36,492 nt of DNA from Bacteroidota bacterium (GTDB lineage Bacteria; Bacteroidota; Bacteroidia; B-17B0; Aurantibacillaceae). This document shows, one piece after another, positions 17,901 to 25,288 of the stretch. Every line of letters starts with the position of its first letter. Within the stretch, counting starts at the first letter, position 1. The position numbers and the translations under genes were made by a program. The notes beneath the pieces are model-generated. The model made no database searches. It was not told where the DNA came from and saw nothing but the letters and a program-made list of their open reading frames with translations. Where the stretch lies: contig JANYGK010000084.1 of NCBI GenBank assembly GCA_025362395.1, forward strand, positions 1 to 36,492. The letters run 5' to 3'.

Positions 17901-19513
17901 TTAACAGTACTGCAATTATTTGAACCGCTTACTGTGTAACTCGTTGTTATTGTGGGATTAGCAATAACAGAACTACCGTTTACCGAACTAAGGCCTGCCG
18001 CAGGACTCCAAGTGTAGGAAGCTGCTCCCCCTGCCGTTAATGTGGCCTGTGTCATACCTGAACAGATAACCGTAGTGGTTGCCGCAACAGTTGTAGTAGC
18101 TACAGCATTAACCGTTACTTGTATGGTGTTTGAAGCGCTGCAACCTGAAACAGGTTCATTAGCCATAACTGTATAAACCGTAGTAGACAGAGGCGAAGCT
18201 GTAATCACACTTCCTGTCGTAGCTCCTGTTATAGAGGATGCCGGTGACCAAGAAAATGTAGAGAGAGGAACGGTAGTTGTATTTGCAGCTGCAAGAGTTC
18301 CGGACGTTCCCGCGCAAATGGTTATGGGGGAATAAGGATTTATTACGTTTACGGTAGTAATATTAATAGCCATGTAACCGGGGCCTGAACCTGTATTACT
18401 GTATCTGACCTCTACAGTATTTGTTGGACTGATAAATGCTCTGTAAGCATTTGGTACAGCAACACCGCCAATGTAAGGGTTATAATAAACCTGAACACCG
18501 TCAATTAATATTCTACCTTCATCATCATGCCCCACTATACTAAAATCATAATAGCCACAGGGTATATTTGTCCGTTTCAAATTCACGGAATAATTATTTG
18601 TATTGGTAAAGGAACAGCCGGCATAAGCGTTACCATTGGCAGATGCGGAAGTGGTGGACGGGCATAATGTACTGGTATACCTTACCCGTGAATCGAAACT
18701 GAGATTATTTTCCGTATAATAACCTTCGTAATTAGTTATGTAGTTATTAGCGACATTAAAACACGAGGCATACCAAAATCCGTTGCCTGACACGTTTGGA
18801 GTTCCTGCCGTAGCATTGATCAGTACATTGTATCCATTGTCCGGACTTGTAATAGCCGGGTTTGAGCTTACAATTCGTATTAAATACCCGGATCCTAAAG
18901 CAGACATGGGAACTGTACAGGTTATGGCTGCGGCTGTCGTGGCACTTCTTGTACCAATAGTAACAGGTGCCGTAAAACTCCCGGAAGCATCAGACAATTG
19001 AACCGAATAGGTATTACTGCTAGCAAAAGCGCAGCTTTGAGTAAAGGAACATGAAAAGGTTTCACCCTGGCAAAAAAACGTATTTTGTAATGTTGGAGTG
19101 CTGATAGACAACCCGTTAATCGTTAGATCAACTCCGTTTGATTGACTTGTAAAAGTAGTGTTGGAGGTTAGCACCCTCACCCTGTAAGCTGAACCGCTCG
19201 GCGTGAGATAAGGAATTAAAAATGCGCTTCCACCCGAAGTTGAGGCTGTCCTGGTTCCTAAGTTAGAAGGTGCGGCAAAATTTCCTGAAGGATCGGATAA
19301 TTGCGTGGTAAAGATATTACCTGCTCCAAAATTTGACGTTACTGTATAATTTACCGTGATATTAGTTCCGGCACAATACGTGGCAGACGCTATAGGAGCT
19401 ACTATAGTAACCGTTTGGGATATAAATGGCAAAGAAAAAAAAGAAAGACTAAAAAAAAGAAAAATCCGGTTTTTCAAATAATTTAATTTTTCAGGAAAGT
19501 AAAAAGATAACAT
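14969..19513 (-). CDS. Large T9SS-secreted adhesin-like protein with PA14-like modules
   Basis: A 1514-residue surface or secreted protein. A signal peptide ends near residue 33 (SLPFISQ). Two Ig-like repeats follow (about 34-235). Three related modules then start near residues 243 (FWYASCFN), 556 (IWNVYCYN) and 863 (VWNVYGHN); each has a NYYGYYT-type segment, a late KRTNI/FxCG motif and a stretch such as DDNLRLYINGALTY or DDEGRILIDGVQVY, as in PA14/GLEYA-type carbohydrate-binding sandwiches. Ig-like, PKD-like domains link them (TICAGTSGTL...). A third section begins near residue 1011 (STWVGGTSTDWF). The C-terminus from about 1436 (VLFYPNPVQNTLTIDY ... GIYFLKVITD) is a type A T9SS sorting domain. 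Probably an adhesin; a hydrolytic role is not visible. Confidence 0.85.
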   Translation of the reverse strand: MLSFYFPEKLNYLKNRIFLFFSLSFFSLPFISQTVTIVAPIASATYCAGTNITVNYTVTSNFGAGNIFTTQLSDPSGNFAAPSNLGTRTASTSGGSAFLIPYLTPSGSAYRVRVLTSNTTFTSQSNGVDLTINGLSISTPTLQNTFFCQGETFSCSFTQSCAFASSNTYSVQLSDASGSFTAPVTIGTRSATTAAAITCTVPMSALGSGYLIRIVSSNPAITSPDNGYNVLINATAGTPNVSGNGFWYASCFNVANNYITNYEGYYTENNLSFDSRVRYTSTLCPSTTSASANGNAYAGCSFTNTNNYSVNLKRTNIPCGYYDFSIVGHDDEGRILIDGVQVYYNPYIGGVAVPNAYRAFISPTNTVEVRYSNTGSGPGYMAINITTVNVINPYSPITICAGTSGTLAAANTTTVPLSTFSWSPASSITGATTGSVITASPLSTTVYTVMANEPVSGCSASNTIQVTVNAVATTTVAATTTVICSGMTQATLTAGGAASYTWSPAAGLSSVNGSSVIANPTITTSYTVSGSNNCSTVNASTVITVQNIPAAPTPTVYGNNIWNVYCYNDQTLTNYYGYYTENNLSFATTSRWNAANAPSSCTTTSTGLAYSGCNIIPTSWSMKFRRTNIPCGYYQIDIPSKDDNLRLYINGALTYSANGSGAVTNIWSGFIGPSTLVEFTLVNVSNSGNMSANFTSLPYPYTGPLITICAGGPATITATPFISGASYSWTPNTALSSTTGTAVVISPTTSIIYTVTVSDPVTSCSASATQSVNVNPLPSTTVSPTSGSIACPIQSVTLNAGGANTYSWSPAAGLNTTTGSSVIATPTVTTIYTVTGNNVCANVSATATITVVPLVPQSVFSPTVWNVYGHNNTTFSNYYGYYTHFGTGTTGYDFNTATQWASGAAPSTATANASGTAYQGCTMGATNISLSFKRTNFTCGTYSIATLSNDDNMALIIDGVQVAVRPTATTSLTIWVGTLNSNSQVEFRLNQGTGTSGLNVKFTAAVPAASLSTWVGGTSTDWFTASNWCGSGVPTVSIDALIPSSKPQFMPVIAGAGAACRSLTISAATPSNSINAALPAASLTVMGTNALDVYGDWVNNGVFTSGSGVVNILGTTSTSITGTATQTFYDLVINKTGAIAVSMSSGAHQIGNSLNLTNGIINQTATLRFLNGSTVSGATNNSYVNGPVIKVGTQAFTFPVGTASYYRPISITAPAVVTDHFTAQYFLSNPSPTYINTSKDVTIDHIGQCEYWILNRTGGSSNVRVSLTWNVTSCGVNSLPDLLVARWDAGQVKWKDEGNGGTTGNTTAGSIVTSAPVTLFSPFTLASRNGNNPLPIELLSFNCNLINAGNVELAWATASETNSNYFAIERSSDGINFTEVGKQPGAGISVSTSYYKFNDGNTLKSVSYYRLKQVDFTGKFRYSEICSITNNGTKGNVLFYPNPVQNTLTIDYTSSENTGKVFSITDVTGKLVSVSSTLTGNKVIVDCSTLAEGIYFLKVITDTKEIVNKFTVQK

Positions 19514-19648
19514 ATATATGATTTAGTATTAAAAGTACGAATTACGAGACCAATTAGATTAAATTTTAGACTGAATGAATACTAATGCAGCTAAAAGCCA
19601 ATCCTTATTCTTTATAAGCTTAAAAACTACACATTATTACCTTATATA

Positions 19649-20122
19649 TTATTCGTGATGGTATTTCTCATTCTTTAAAATAGAGAAGCCCCTGTACAGC
19701 TGCTCACTAAAAAACAAGCGTACCATTTGATGAGAAAAAGTCATATCCGATAATGAAAGCACATACGATGCTTTATTCAAAATAGAAGTGTCAATACCAA
19801 AAGGCCCACCTATCAAAAACACCAGTCGCTTGCAACCGGAAACCATGCGTTTATTTAAAAATTCTGCAAATTGTATGGATGTAAATTGTTTTCCGTGTTC
19901 GTCCATACACACCAAGTAGTCAGATGTTTCAAGCAATTTTTGAATCTCCAACGCTTCCGCTTTTTTTTGTTCATCAAAAGGTTTTTGTCTTACAGCCTTT
20001 GGCATAGCTATAGTTTCAGTAGAAAATTGTACATAATTTTTTAAGCGGTCTGCATATATTTTTATCCCTTCTACAAGATATAAATCAGTTGTTTTTTCAA
20101 TCTGGATCAGTAAAATTTTCAT
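19649..20122 (-). CDS. rlmH: 23S rRNA (pseudouridine1915-N3)-methyltransferase RlmH
   Basis: A 157-residue SPOUT-class methyltransferase acting on pseudouridine 1915 in helix 69 of 23S rRNA. The SAM-binding knot contains LIGGPFGID (103-111), and the C-terminus has MTFSHQMVRLFFSEQLYRGF and a terminal YHHE, as in the family. Length is normal. It faces away from DUF4783-nadC, whose start is 67 bases away, a grouping I have seen in other Bacteroidota. Confidence 0.95.
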   Translation of the reverse strand: MKILLIQIEKTTDLYLVEGIKIYADRLKNYVQFSTETIAMPKAVRQKPFDEQKKAEALEIQKLLETSDYLVCMDEHGKQFTSIQFAEFLNKRMVSGCKRLVFLIGGPFGIDTSILNKASYVLSLSDMTFSHQMVRLFFSEQLYRGFSILKNEKYHHE

Positions 20123-20160
20123 ATTTCACAAATGTTAAATCACTTAGGCATAATAATTGT

Positions 20161-20168
20161 TAACTTTG
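20161..20168 (+). promoter_or_regulatory. -7 box of the DUF4783-nadC promoter
   Basis: TAACTTTG matches TAnnTTTG exactly, 20 bases before the ATG at 20189. It lies downstream of the in-frame start at 20132, which supports the later start codon for the DUF4783 gene. A -33 element is not clear. Confidence 0.6.
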
Positions 20169-20188
20169 AAGTAAATTTACACTATAAA

Positions 20189-20563
20189 ATGAAAGCACTT
20201 ATACTATTTTTAGCGGCCCTTTTAAGTTTTTCGTTTTCATTAAAAGATGTAAATGATGATGTAAATAACGCTTTAAAGCAAGGCAACGCATCAGAACTGG
20301 TTAAAATATTTGCTGATAAAGTTTCCATTAAAGTTTTAGATCAGGAAGATCTTTTAAGTAAATCGCAGGCACAAGCGCTTATTGAAGACTTTTTTAGTAA
20401 ACACAAAGTAAAAAGCTATCAAACTTCTCATACCAGCATTGTAAACGGTGATCAACAATTTATTACGGGGGCTTTAGAAACCTCGAACGGAAAATTCAGA
20501 ATTTCCATATTAGTGAGAGGAAACGTAATTTCGCAGTTCAGAATAGAGAACGATAATGGCTAA
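20189..20563 (+). CDS. DUF4783 domain protein, probably periplasmic
   Basis: A 124-residue protein starting at the ATG at 20189 (MKALILFLAALLSFSFS signal peptide); a longer frame from 20132 would run across the promoter box. The mature part has VNNALKQGNASELVKIFADKVSI and ends in FRISILVRGNVISQFRIEN. This is the layout of DUF4783, an NTF2-like small domain of unknown function that is often found beside nadC in Bacteroidota. It overlaps nadC by 8 bases, so translation is probably coupled. Confidence 0.75.
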   Translation: MKALILFLAALLSFSFSLKDVNDDVNNALKQGNASELVKIFADKVSIKVLDQEDLLSKSQAQALIEDFFSKHKVKSYQTSHTSIVNGDQQFITGALETSNGKFRISILVRGNVISQFRIENDNG

Positions 20564-21425
20564 TTACATTCAACTCCACAAAAAACATTTCAATTTCAAA
20601 ACCTTTGTTCAAAATGCTTTGCAAGAAGATGTCGGTGACGGCGATCATTCTGCGTTAGCAACCATACCGGCCGCACATAAAGGTAAGTGCCGGTTAATTG
20701 TAAAGGAAAACGGAATTATAGCAGGCATTGAAGCTGCTAGAGAAATTTTCAAGATCATTGATCCTAAATTTAAATTTACTGAACTCATAAAAGATGGAGT
20801 AAGTGTAAAAGTTGGCGACATTGCTTTTTTAGTGGAAGGTAATACTCAAAAACTCTTAACTGCCGAGCGCCTTGTATTAAACGTCATGCAGCGTATGAGT
20901 GCTATTGCTACCAAAGCAAACTATTTACAAAGCTTATGCAAAGGCACTAAAACAAAAGTAATTGATACCCGTAAGACAACCCCTAATTTTCGCTTTTTCG
21001 AAAAATGGGCTGTGGTTATAGGAGGTGGCGCTAATCACCGTTTTGGCCTGTATGATATGATTATGATAAAAGACAATCATATAGATTTTGCAGGGGGCAT
21101 TATTGAAGCCTTAGATGCGACCCAAGCTTACCTTAAAAAGACCAAAAAGAAATTACCGGTAGAAGTAGAAACCCGCACGATTAATGATGTAAAACTCATT
21201 TTAAAAAGAGGTGGATTTCAACGCATTATGTTGGATAATTATTCGGTTGCCGAAACTAAAAAAGCGGTTGTTTTAATTAAGGGTGCCTTTGAAGTGGAAA
21301 GCTCGGGAGGCATTACAGAAAAAACAATAGCAGCTTACGCTAAATGCGGAGTTGATTTTATTTCGGTAGGGGCATTAACGCATCATGTCAAAAGCCTTGA
21401 CTTAAGCCTGAAAGCCATTAAATAA
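20556..21425 (+). CDS. nadC: Nicotinate-nucleotide pyrophosphorylase (carboxylating)
   Basis: Quinolinate phosphoribosyltransferase, 289 residues, which forms nicotinate mononucleotide from quinolinate and PRPP in NAD synthesis. Recognised by NVMQRMSAIATKA, DTRKTTPNFRFFEKWAVVIGGGANHRFGL, IMIKDNHI and the C-terminal SSGGITEKTIAAYAKCGVDFISVGALTH. The Arg and Lys residues that bind the substrate are present. The start ATG lies inside the end of the DUF4783 gene (8-base overlap). Confidence 0.95.
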   Translation: MANYIQLHKKHFNFKTFVQNALQEDVGDGDHSALATIPAAHKGKCRLIVKENGIIAGIEAAREIFKIIDPKFKFTELIKDGVSVKVGDIAFLVEGNTQKLLTAERLVLNVMQRMSAIATKANYLQSLCKGTKTKVIDTRKTTPNFRFFEKWAVVIGGGANHRFGLYDMIMIKDNHIDFAGGIIEALDATQAYLKKTKKKLPVEVETRTINDVKLILKRGGFQRIMLDNYSVAETKKAVVLIKGAFEVESSGGITEKTIAAYAKCGVDFISVGALTHHVKSLDLSLKAIK

Positions 21426-21430
21426 TACCA

Positions 21431-21547
21431 CTAACTACAGCCGCAGTTTTTATCGCCACATTTTTTTTTTGTAAAGGATTTATAAAATCGCCGGCCCAAG
21501 TAAAAAACTGCCGCTATTAAAATAAATATAACTAAACTATTTTGCAT
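21431..21547 (-). CDS. FeoB-associated Cys-rich membrane peptide
   Basis: A 38-residue frame read from the ATG at 21547-21545: MQNSLVIFILIAAVFYLGRR, then FYKSFTKKKCGDKNCGCS. One membrane helix (5-18) is followed by a basic loop and a Cys-rich tail (C30, C35, C37), which is the layout of the small Pfam family named for its link to FeoB. Its first 11 bases overlap the end of the GH16-like gene. A run of ten A bases (T on the plus strand, 21461-21470) encodes the Lys residues and could be slippery. No feoB is visible in the window. Confidence 0.75.
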   Translation of the reverse strand: MQNSLVIFILIAAVFYLGRRFYKSFTKKKCGDKNCGCS

Positions 21548-22796
21548 CTTTTTGCTCGCCTACTTTTTCAGGATTAATAATAGGAATATCCTGCTCTAAT
21601 ACCTGGTTCAAGACACTTATTTTAACCTTATAAGGGCCTGTGGGCAAGGCGCTCAGGTCCATAATATAATATTGCACATTGCTTAACGTAAAGCCCGCAA
21701 CCTTTTCATTAAACCTGTCAGTTACTTCAACCTGTAGTCCATTTAGTGCATTACCTTGTATGGAAATACTGTATTTATTATATAAAACAGGCAATAATGT
21801 AATAGTGCCTATTTCGTTTTTTAGTTCGTCGGCCTTCGAAATTGCTTTAGATTTCTTTTTTACTTCGACACTATAAAGCTCCCTGTTATCAATAGTTTCA
21901 GGTGAATAAGCAAAATAAGAATAATTGTCTTTGTACTTTCCGGATGTATCTGCCTTTCCCCATATACGAACATAATCCACATCTAACTTACCGGGAAATT
22001 TTGTATTCGCATCAGGCCCGTCTTTAAATCCGTAACCTTTTTTAGAAACAGAATTACTCAGTACTAAGGATTTTCCGGCAGTAATAATCCCTTTATAATA
22101 AGCTACCGGAGTTCCATTTATAAAATACTTAATATAATCAGTACCCCATTCTGCTGACACAATGTTCCAGTTTTTAGATAAGCTTCCGGTTAATTTGGTA
22201 AAGCCGCCCCAATTTTTTTTAGAATACATTTCCGCTGTCGTATTACATCCGTTAAGGCAATGCACATCTATATAAGTTTGTTCCGGGATTTCACCATTCC
22301 CTTCAAACAAAGTTATTCCTTCTTTTGAGTTTCCGCCTGCAAGCAGAAGAGAAGGCCAAATTCCTTTTTGATCAGATGATTTAAAGCGCATTTCAAAATA
22401 ACCTGAATTATACATAGCACTGCTTGTCAATAAAGCTCCCGAATACATAAATAGGTATTCACCGGTCGTGTTCAGAGTTTTAGTGTTATTTTTTAAATAA
22501 GCCGTTTCTTCATCTGTTAATAATACTTTTGAAGTAAACGTTTCTTTTTTTACCGCTAAGGAAATAAAACCGTTATTATATTCAATATTTTCAGCTTTGT
22601 AATAAATATCAAGGTTAACGTTATACGGGCGATCTGAGCTAATTGGCTTCCATATATCAGAATTTATTTTAGTGTCATTAAACTCGTCGGTTTGCATTAA
22701 ATACCATTTTTGTGAACTGCCGTTGCTTACTTGCCACATTACTTGTGCATATAAAGTTGTACTTAGTATACTGTAAAAAAAAAGCAAGCGCGCCAT
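21537..22796 (-). CDS. GH16-like secreted protein with a substituted active site
   Basis: A 419-residue protein with a signal peptide (MARLLFFYSILSTTLYAQ). Residues about 35-275 follow the GH16 (laminarinase/agarase-like) sandwich: DEFNDTKINSDIWKP, SGYFEMRFKSSDQKGIWPSLLLAGG and the terminal KLDVDYVRIWGK. In active members the sequence near residue 160 is E-I-D-I-x-E. Here it is G160-I-T-L-F-E165: the nucleophile Glu is Gly and the supporting Asp is Thr, while the acid/base Glu165 remains. It therefore probably binds rather than cuts glycan. The C-terminal 130 residues contain an Ig-like or T9SS-linked fold but no obvious sorting motif. Confidence 0.75.
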   Translation of the reverse strand: MARLLFFYSILSTTLYAQVMWQVSNGSSQKWYLMQTDEFNDTKINSDIWKPISSDRPYNVNLDIYYKAENIEYNNGFISLAVKKETFTSKVLLTDEETAYLKNNTKTLNTTGEYLFMYSGALLTSSAMYNSGYFEMRFKSSDQKGIWPSLLLAGGNSKEGITLFEGNGEIPEQTYIDVHCLNGCNTTAEMYSKKNWGGFTKLTGSLSKNWNIVSAEWGTDYIKYFINGTPVAYYKGIITAGKSLVLSNSVSKKGYGFKDGPDANTKFPGKLDVDYVRIWGKADTSGKYKDNYSYFAYSPETIDNRELYSVEVKKKSKAISKADELKNEIGTITLLPVLYNKYSISIQGNALNGLQVEVTDRFNEKVAGFTLSNVQYYIMDLSALPTGPYKVKISVLNQVLEQDIPIINPEKVGEQKDAK

Positions 22797-22933
22797 AAGC
22801 TAAAAATTTGTTTAAAAATTGTATTTCAAAAGTACTATAAATTTTAGTTTTATAAAGCGCAGGTATATTATATATTGTTAATTGATATTTACATTTTATC
22901 CCTAATGAAAGCCGGTAAAAGAATATTTTTTTA

Positions 22934-22941
22934 TACTTTCG
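22934..22941 (+). promoter_or_regulatory. Possible -7 box of the E1 gene
   Basis: TACTTTCG differs at one base from TAnnTTTG and lies 20 bases before the E1 ATG, a spacing like that of the other promoters here. No -33 element is clear. Confidence 0.35.
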
Positions 22942-22961
22942 TTACCTAATTTTCCTATATT

Positions 22962-24962
22962 ATGATAACTGCTGAATCTCCTGTAAAATTTGATAGACGT
23001 AAACAAAAAGACGATATACTTTTACAGCTTTATAAAAATATTTTAACGCCGCGGATGATAGAGGAAAAAATGCTTTTATTATTACGCCAAGGACGTATCT
23101 CTAAATGGTTCAGCGGCATTGGGCAGGAAGCTATTTCAGTGGGCGTCGCAACAGCTTTAAATGCCGATGAATTTATTTTACCGATGCATCGTAATTTAGG
23201 AGTATTCACTACACGCGGTATACCTATGAACCGCTTGTTCTCTCAATTTCAAGGAAAACCAAGCGGTTTTACACAAGGCCGTGACCGCTCATTTCACTTT
23301 GGCACACAAGAGTATAATATTGTGGGTATGATCTCACATTTAGGCCCCCAGTTGGGTGTTGCCGATGGCATTGCCTTAGGGAATAAATTACGTAATGAAA
23401 AAAAAGTGACCGTTGTATTTAGCGGCGACGGTGGTGCAAGCGAAGGCGATTTTCACGAAAGTATTAATACCGCTGCTGTGTGGGACCTACCTGTTATTTT
23501 TATAATCGAAAATAACGGTTATGGTTTATCTACACCGAGCAACGAACAATTTAAATGTAAATCGTTTGCAGATAAAGCCATTGGCTATGGTATTGAAGGA
23601 ATATCAATAGACGGGAACAACGTATTAAAAGTTTATGAAACTATTAAAAACCTGGCGGAGTCTATTCGTGAAAACCCAAGGCCGGTATTATTAGAATGTG
23701 TGACCTTTCGTATGCGCGGGCACGAGGAGGCATCAGGCACAAAATATGTTCCTAAAGAATTATTTGATGTATGGGGAAGAAAAGATCCGGTAAATAATTT
23801 CGAAAAATTTTTAATAGATGAAGGCGTTTTAACGGAAGAGATCGTTGAAAAATTACGTGCCGGTATTAAGCATGATATTGAAGAAGCCTTAGAAAAAACG
23901 TTTGCGGAAACATTACCTCCTCCAAATACAGAAAAAGAAGTGAGTGATTTATTTGCTCCATACTCCGCTGTGGATACTTCTGCATCGGGTGGCACAAAAA
24001 CCAGCAAACGCTTAATTGACGCCATTTCTGACGGGATGCGCTTAGCCATGCGCAAACATGAAAATTTGGTATTAATGGGCCAGGATATTGCAGATTACGG
24101 TGGGGTTTTTAAAATTACGGAAGGCTTTGTAGAAGAATTCGGTAAAGAGCGCGTACGTAATACGCCTTTATGTGAATCAGCTATTTTAGGAACAGCCTTC
24201 GGACTTTCCATCAATAAACACAAAGCAATGGTAGAGATGCAGTTTGCTGATTTTGTAAGCGAAGGCATGACGCAGATCGTTAACAACCTTGCTAAATCAC
24301 ATTACCGTTGGGGACAAAATGCCGATGTGGTAGTTCGTATGCCCACAGGCGCGGGTGTTGCTGCCGGCCCTTTCCACAGCCAAAGCAACGAAGCATGGTT
24401 CTTTAAAACACCCGGGTTAAAAATTGCTTACCCTGCTTTTCCGAGTGATGCCAAAGGTTTATTGTTAACCGCTTTTGAAGATCCGAATCCTGTGATGTTT
24501 TTTGAACACAAAGGTTTATACAGAAGTGTAAGCGAAGATATTTTAGAGGAGTATTATACCATTCCTTTTGGTAAAGCAAACCTTTTAAAAGAAGGAACGT
24601 CTGTAACTATTGTTACGTATGGCTTAGGTGTGCATTGGGCTTTGGAGTTATTAAACTTACATCCTGAAATTTCGGCAGATTTAATTGATTTAAGAACGTT
24701 AGCCCCTTTAGATACTGAAGCCATTTATACTTCCGTTAAAAAAACGGGCCGCGCATTTATATTACATGAAGATACGTTAACAGGTGGTATTGGCGGTGAA
24801 TTGAGCGCGTTAATTACAGAGCATTGCTTTAAGTATTTAGATGCGCCTGTAATGCGTGAGGGAAGCTTAGATACGCCGGTACCAATGAACGCGGACCTTG
24901 AAATTAATTTTTTACCTAAAGAACGTTTTAAGGAAAAATTAATGAAGCTTATTAGTTATTGA
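22962..24962 (+). CDS. 2-oxo acid dehydrogenase E1, fused alpha and beta subunits
   Basis: A 666-residue thiamine diphosphate-dependent decarboxylase: the alpha half (1 to about 335) has QGRISKWFSGIGQEAISVGV and the cofactor motif GDGGASEGDFHESINTAA ending at IENNGYGLS (about 155-185); the beta half (from about 343) has LMGQDIADYGGVFKITEGF, FADFVSEGMTQIVNNLAK and a C-terminal transketolase-like domain (SVTIVTYGLGVHWALELL). Fusion of the two subunits is a known arrangement in Bacteroidota and not an error. The closest relatives are branched-chain 2-oxo acid (2-oxoisovalerate) or pyruvate-type E1 enzymes; substrate cannot be decided from sequence alone, and the E2 and E3 genes are not nearby. 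Confidence 0.9.
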   Translation: MITAESPVKFDRRKQKDDILLQLYKNILTPRMIEEKMLLLLRQGRISKWFSGIGQEAISVGVATALNADEFILPMHRNLGVFTTRGIPMNRLFSQFQGKPSGFTQGRDRSFHFGTQEYNIVGMISHLGPQLGVADGIALGNKLRNEKKVTVVFSGDGGASEGDFHESINTAAVWDLPVIFIIENNGYGLSTPSNEQFKCKSFADKAIGYGIEGISIDGNNVLKVYETIKNLAESIRENPRPVLLECVTFRMRGHEEASGTKYVPKELFDVWGRKDPVNNFEKFLIDEGVLTEEIVEKLRAGIKHDIEEALEKTFAETLPPPNTEKEVSDLFAPYSAVDTSASGGTKTSKRLIDAISDGMRLAMRKHENLVLMGQDIADYGGVFKITEGFVEEFGKERVRNTPLCESAILGTAFGLSINKHKAMVEMQFADFVSEGMTQIVNNLAKSHYRWGQNADVVVRMPTGAGVAAGPFHSQSNEAWFFKTPGLKIAYPAFPSDAKGLLLTAFEDPNPVMFFEHKGLYRSVSEDILEEYYTIPFGKANLLKEGTSVTIVTYGLGVHWALELLNLHPEISADLIDLRTLAPLDTEAIYTSVKKTGRAFILHEDTLTGGIGGELSALITEHCFKYLDAPVMREGSLDTPVPMNADLEINFLPKERFKEKLMKLISY

Positions 24963-25063
24963 TCTAATAATATATTCACTATAAATGAGTATCATTAATT
25001 GAACTTATTGCTTAGTCTTAGTATACTGTTAATATTGACAGTATAGTTTAAAAATAATTTATT
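24963..25063 (+). other. Gap after E1 with a small dyad
   Basis: AT-rich sequence before the small peptide gene. It holds one dyad: TATACTGT (25022-25029) and ACAGTATA (25038-25045) around an 8-base loop. There is no run of T after it, so it may be a weak terminator or an operator for the gene that follows. Nothing else is recognisable here. Confidence 0.5.
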
Positions 25064-25259
25064 ATGAAACATTAAAAAAGTAATTATCGCCGGATTGTTA
25101 ACATTCGCTTTAAGTCATTCTTTTGCTAGCGCACCGGGAAGAGATGGTACCAGATCACAATCAGGAGGTGGATCGGATGGATATGATAGAGTTGAGAAAA
25201 AAACAGAAATGAATAAAACGAATAAGAAAGATAGTAAACCACCTACCTTTTTTATTTAA
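25064..25259 (+). pseudogene. Short secreted peptide with a broken or non-standard start
   Basis: An open frame from 25071 to the TAA at 25257-25259 encodes a typical signal peptide (IKKVIIAGLLTFALSHSFAS) and then a Gly-, Ser- and Lys-rich tail (APGRDGTRSQSGGGSDGYDR and KKTEMNKTNKKDSKPPTFFI), 62 codons in all. No ATG begins this frame. The ATG at 25064 is out of frame by one base and meets a TAA after three codons; deleting the T at 25073 would join them as MKHKKVIIAG. Either the start is the rare ATT at 25071, or there has been a one-base insertion or sequencing error. No family recognised. Confidence 0.6.
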
Positions 25260-25288
25260 AACCAATTAATTTTGACCGAATATATCCC

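Noticed and set aside
23633-24055. Minus-strand 140-residue frame inside the E1 gene
   Set aside because: Antisense shadow; no promoter or recognisable domain.
22962-24962. E1 alpha and beta as a chimeric or assembly artefact
   Set aside because: The fused arrangement is known in Bacteroidota and both halves have normal motifs.
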